The notes under the pieces were generated by a model, which searched no databases, was not told where the DNA came from, and was given only the letters and a program-made list of their open reading frames with translations. This document shows, one piece after another, positions 61,308-64,000 of a stretch of DNA of 64,000 nucleotides. The translations under genes were made by a program, and so were the position numbers. The stretch lies in NCBI GenBank assembly GCA_034211175.1, contig JAXHUH010000352.1:93226-157225 (forward strand), written 5' to 3'. Positions within the stretch are counted from its first letter, which is position 1. Every line of letters begins with the position of its first letter. This DNA comes from JAXHUH01 sp034211175. GTDB lineage: Bacteria > Actinomycetota > Acidimicrobiia > Acidimicrobiales > CAIXPF01.

Positions 61308-61353
61308 CGGGGTCCTCCGGAGATCGCGGGGCGGGCCCGGCGGCGGTCGGGCG

Positions 61354-61764
61354 TCACGCGTCGGCGAGCGGTTCGAGGTCGAGCGTCCCGGTCGACTCGT
61401 CGAGGATCGGCGGGCTCTGCACCGACAGGAACGACACCGGGTCGTCGCCGGTGCGGAACCCGTGGTAGACGGCCTTGCCGACGTGGATCCGGTCACCCTT
61501 CGCCACCTCGACGACGTCATCACCGACGACCACCTCCGCCCGCCCGGCGGTGATGAAGATCACCGTCTCGGAGTGGTTGTGGCGGTGGATGCTCGAGCGC
61601 TGGTGCGGCTCGACCTCGACGAGGTCGGCCGCGACCAACGACTGGAGCGCGGTTCCCCTCGTCACCTGGAGCACGTCGAACACGTCGTGCCGCTCCACCG
61701 GCAACCCGGAATCTCGGACCGCGGTCACGGCGCCCTCCTCGGTGGTGTCTGCGGCGATCGACAT
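61354..61764 (-). CDS. Cupin-domain protein
   Basis: A 136-residue single cupin. HRHNHSETVIFITAGRAEVV supplies the metal-binding His residues (cupin 1), and HVGKAVYHGF supplies the second-motif His. Small cupins may be dioxygenases, isomerases or sensors. It lies first in the catabolic operon, 46 bp before the Rieske gene, so it may act on a pathway intermediate or on metal supply. The start is ATG 61764. Confidence 0.82.
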   Translation of the reverse strand: MSIAADTTEEGAVTAVRDSGLPVERHDVFDVLQVTRGTALQSLVAADLVEVEPHQRSSIHRHNHSETVIFITAGRAEVVVGDDVVEVAKGDRIHVGKAVYHGFRTGDDPVSFLSVQSPPILDESTGTLDLEPLADA

Positions 61765-62067
61765 TGTCGCGGGACGGGCGATCGCCGGCCACCGATCCGG
61801 TCCGTTGTCCGGACCGGCGGGCCCGGCCACGGCACGCGAACCCGACCCACGTCCTCGACCGGCTCGTGACGAAACGGTTACGAGACGGCAGCCCATTCAG
61901 CGGCGAAGACTTCGTGGTCCCGCATATGTCGTCATCGATTCGTTGTCTTTTCTCAATCCGATCGTAATGATTGGTTGCATGCGGAAACGCGGGTCGCCCC
62001 CGAGCCGGGGCGCCGCAACCCTCGACGTTGCCGCCCGACGACCGGCCCGACGACAAGGTGGGACACC
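61765..62067. other. Divergent promoter region, cupin operon and LPMO
   Basis: 303 bp without a gene. The part nearest the LPMO (61921-61975) is lower in GC and has a weak -35-like TTGTCT (61943-61948), but the -10 match is poor. It probably carries both promoters. No RNA gene is visible. Confidence 0.45.
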
Positions 62068-62856
62068 ATGAAGAAGAAGCTCGGCGGCCTGGCCGCGATC
62101 GCGGCCATCGGCTTCCCCATGCTCGGCGCGGAGAGCGCGCTCGGCCACGGTTGGACCGACTCGCCCATGAGCCGGCAGGGGTTCTGCGCCGAGGCCGGGG
62201 ACTTCGACAACTGCGGCGGCATCATCTACGAGCCCCAGAGCGTCGAGGGCCCGAAGCACTTCCCCGAGGCCGGCCCGGCCGACGGCGAGATCTGCAGCGG
62301 CGCCAACGCCCGCTTCGCCGAGCTCGACGACCCGCGTGACGGCCAGTGGCCGGCCACGGAGCTGGAGAGCGGCCAGGAGCTCGAGTTCCACTGGATGCTG
62401 CCCGCGAACCACGCGACGACGGCGTTCCGGTACTTCATCACCAACGACAGCTACGACCCGACCCAGCCCCTGAGCCGGGCCGACCTCGAGTCGGAGCCGT
62501 TCTTCTCGGTCGACCTCGGCGGCGAGCAGCCGCCGCAGGAGATCAGCCACACCGGCACGATCCCCTCGGGCAAGTCGGGCCGCCACCTCATCCTCGGCGT
62601 GTGGGACATCGACGACACGCCCAACGCGTTCTACGCGTGCTCCGACGTGGTCTTCGGCGAGGACACCACCCCGACGCCGACCACGGCCCCCGAGCCGACC
62701 ACCACGACCGTGGCCACGACGCCGACGACCGCGGCGCCGACCACCACGACGGTCGACATCGAGGCCCCGAACGACGGCTGCCCGCCCAAGGATGGTGACG
62801 AGGCAGCCGGTGACGAGGCAGCCGGTGACGAGGCAGCCGACGGCGAGGACGCCTGA
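62068..62856 (+). CDS. Secreted AA10 lytic polysaccharide monooxygenase
   Basis: A 262-residue copper enzyme that oxidatively cuts chitin or cellulose. The signal peptide ends ESALG|HGW, exposing His27 as the N-terminal copper ligand. His115 (LPANHATTAFRYFIT) completes the histidine brace, and Phe188 (NAFYACSDV) is the axial residue. After the catalytic domain, a Thr/Pro linker (~200-228) leads to a short acidic tail with tandem repeats and no carbohydrate-binding module. The start is ATG 62068. A strong hairpin ends the transcript at 62944-62983. It implies use of insoluble polysaccharide. Confidence 0.9.
   Translation: MKKKLGGLAAIAAIGFPMLGAESALGHGWTDSPMSRQGFCAEAGDFDNCGGIIYEPQSVEGPKHFPEAGPADGEICSGANARFAELDDPRDGQWPATELESGQELEFHWMLPANHATTAFRYFITNDSYDPTQPLSRADLESEPFFSVDLGGEQPPQEISHTGTIPSGKSGRHLILGVWDIDDTPNAFYACSDVVFGEDTTPTPTTAPEPTTTTVATTPTTAAPTTTTVDIEAPNDGCPPKDGDEAAGDEAAGDEAADGEDA
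62794..62838 (+). repeat. Three 15-bp tandem repeats in the LPMO tail
   Basis: GGTGACGAGGCAGCC is repeated three times exactly (62794, 62809 and 62824), encoding GDEAA units of the acidic LPMO tail. Identical copies suggest recent slippage and possible length variation between strains. Confidence 0.85.
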
Positions 62857-63223
62857 CGCCCGACCCCGACCCCGCCCGGTCGGGACCGGGTCCGCGATCC
62901 GGCGCCGTCGGCCCGGATCATCGACCCACAGCTGTACCGATCTCGGGCCCCGCCGGCGCTCCTCCCCTCGCCGGCGGGGCCCGGCTCGCGTCCCGGCGCC
63001 CGACGGGACGAGGTGGAGCCGGCAGGGGCCGCCGGCATCCTGGGGCGCACGGGCCGGTGATGCGGCGCTCCGACCGGGGCGAACGGCGGAGGCGGGGCAA
63101 GATGGTCGTGACTCCGAGATACTGCAACCAGACGGTGCGTGAGGCCGTCGCCCGACCGACACCGACGAACCCCCATCCCAGGCCCGCCACGCCGGTGCGT
63201 GACGGACGAGGAGGACCACCGCC
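62857..63223. other. Intergenic region after the LPMO
   Basis: About 370 bp with the strong hairpin at 62944-62983 and a weaker 7-bp stem at 62859-62884. No convincing coding frame is visible. Confidence 0.45.
62944..62983 (+). terminator. Hairpin terminator after the LPMO
   Basis: A perfect 15-bp GC-rich stem (arms 62944-62958 and 62969-62983) with a 10-base pyrimidine loop, 88 bp past the LPMO stop. No U-tract follows, as is common in actinobacteria. Confidence 0.7.
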
Positions 63224-63610
63224 ATGACGGATGAGAGCACCGACCCCACGCTCGACCGCCTCGCCGATCTCGTGGTGGAGCGCCTCGTCGACCGGCTCGA
63301 CCACCTCGTCGGCCAGCTCGTCGAGGTCGCGGACCGCATCGAGGCGGCTTCGGGCCGGGCGTCGGTCGCCGCCCAGGCGATCGACCACGTCGCCACCACG
63401 ACCTCGATCTCGGCCGACCGCATGTCGGGCGCCGCCGAGAAGGCCGAGGGCACCGCGGCTGCGGCCGAGCGGGCCGCCGGTCGGATCAGCGACGCCGTCG
63501 CCGACGTCGGCCACGCCGCCGCGGTCGCCTCCGCGGCCTCACGCCGGATGGCCGAGGCGGCCGAGGCCGCCGACAAGGCCGCCATCGACATCGGCGCCAA
63601 CAAGCACTGA
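63224..63610 (+). CDS. Alanine-rich helical coiled-coil protein
   Basis: A 128-residue hypothetical protein. Residues ~10-45 (LDRLADLVVERLVDRLDHLV) form an amphipathic helix. From ~45 on, an Ala/Glu/Asp-rich helix runs with repeated A-E-x-A patterns (AAEKAEGTAAAAERAAG), suggesting a long coiled coil. No enzyme motif is present. A GAGGAGG-like site precedes ATG 63224. It could be structural, stress-related or a nucleoid/partner protein. Confidence 0.62.
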   Translation: MTDESTDPTLDRLADLVVERLVDRLDHLVGQLVEVADRIEAASGRASVAAQAIDHVATTTSISADRMSGAAEKAEGTAAAAERAAGRISDAVADVGHAAAVASAASRRMAEAAEAADKAAIDIGANKH

Positions 63611-63679
63611 CGCCGGGTCGGTCCGCCGCTCGTCGTAGCGAATAGCAGCGCGGCGGTGACGTCGCCGGCACGACCTTCC

Positions 63680-63955
63680 ATTCCGACAGGGTAGTCAAGG
63701 TCAAATACACCGCGGGGCTTTTGGGCGCTCTGGGTCGGCCACGGGATCCGCCAGTCAATGGGCGCGACCGGTGTGTGCTGAGACAACGCCGTCGCCTAGA
63801 GCTTCTTCGGGACCCCCAAACGCGAACTTGCCCACCGCCTCCTGGGCGACCCGCACCGTGCGCGCCAAGCGGTCATCACATGGATCGAGGGCTGGTACAA
63901 CACTCGCCGGCTGAACCCGACCCTCGACTACGTCAGCCCCATCCAGCAAGAATAA
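63680..63955 (+). pseudogene. IS3-type transposase C-terminal remnant
   Basis: The reading frame around 63749-63955 encodes the end of an IS3-family OrfB (integrase) core: RQSMGATGVC, stop, DNAVA, stop, SFFGTPKRELAHRLLG and AVITWIEGWYNTRRLNPTLD, then YVSPIQQE. A TGA at 63779-63781 replaces the usual Trp, and a TAG at 63797-63799 replaces the usual Glu of DNAVAESFF, so the copy is dead. The left limit is uncertain. GC content drops here, in keeping with transfer. No inverted terminal repeats could be identified inside the window. Confidence 0.75.
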
Positions 63956-64000
63956 CGCTGGCTGACCGGACACACGCGCGAGACCGTCAACCGGACCGAC

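Noticed and set aside
63755..63973. Minus-strand open frame over the IS remnant
   Set aside because: It is the antisense of a recognisable decayed transposase and has no family features.

Overview
The window is about 70% GC and coding-dense, with many GTG starts and four-base ATGA/GTGA stop-start overlaps. It looks like chromosomal DNA of a high-GC actinobacterium. Supporting signs are a mycothiol-dependent isomerase-family protein, a HemD-winged-helix (NnaR-type) nitrite-reductase regulator, a GlnR-type box, a class F sortase and several P450s. An Acidimicrobiia-like host (Ilumatobacter/Iamia type) is my best guess, but it is inference from gene content. I saw no tRNA, rRNA, CRISPR array or intact mobile element. 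A decayed IS3-type transposase end lies at the right edge.

Layout. 1-5.8 kb: a truncated gene, a CoA-transferase/mycothiol-enzyme pair, small proteins, and a divergent SRPBCC/TetR pair around a perfect inverted repeat. 5.8-20.7 kb: a nitrate-assimilation island. It holds a siroheme synthase, two HemD-fold paralogues (one with a DNA-binding domain), nirB/nirD, a NarK transporter, and a molybdenum nitrate reductase next to a DmsB-DmsC fusion. A sortase/DUF4397 surface pair sits in the middle. A GlnR-like box lies in the divergent siroheme-synthase/hemD promoter. 20.7-26.6 kb: a KstR-like TetR regulator, small secreted proteins, a DUF2231-Rieske membrane protein and two tandem near-duplicate P450s. 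26.7-27.9 kb: hisE-hisG. 28-35.4 kb: a taurine/nitrate-type ABC importer divergent from an opine-dehydrogenase-like, AMP-ligase and LLM-oxidoreductase operon. 35.5-39.8 kb: a MalT-like LuxR regulator and unknown proteins.

39.8-50.1 kb is a membrane-protein region. It has a PrsW-like protease, an ABC-2 exporter and two copies of an unusual module. Each copy pairs a stand-alone PAP2 lipid phosphatase with a large membrane protein built as PAP2-like fold, kinase-like domain and UPF0104/MprF-type flippase. One large paralogue keeps kinase catalytic residues. The other has lost them but keeps partial PAP2 motifs. This is my best candidate for an undescribed system.

50.2-61.8 kb: a P450/IclR pair, a divergent PaaX regulator, and a long minus-strand catabolic operon. 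The operon encodes a cupin, a CarAa-like Rieske oxygenase, a meta-cleavage hydrolase, a 40-residue membrane microprotein, an M20-like protein lacking metal ligands, an LigB/MhpB-type extradiol dioxygenase, a second hydrolase, an MhpD-like hydratase, and a third hydrolase with a missing nucleophile. It resembles angular-dioxygenation pathways but lacks the ferredoxin/reductase and the final aldolase/dehydrogenase. 62-64 kb: a secreted AA10 lytic polysaccharide monooxygenase, an alanine-rich coiled-coil protein and the IS remnant.
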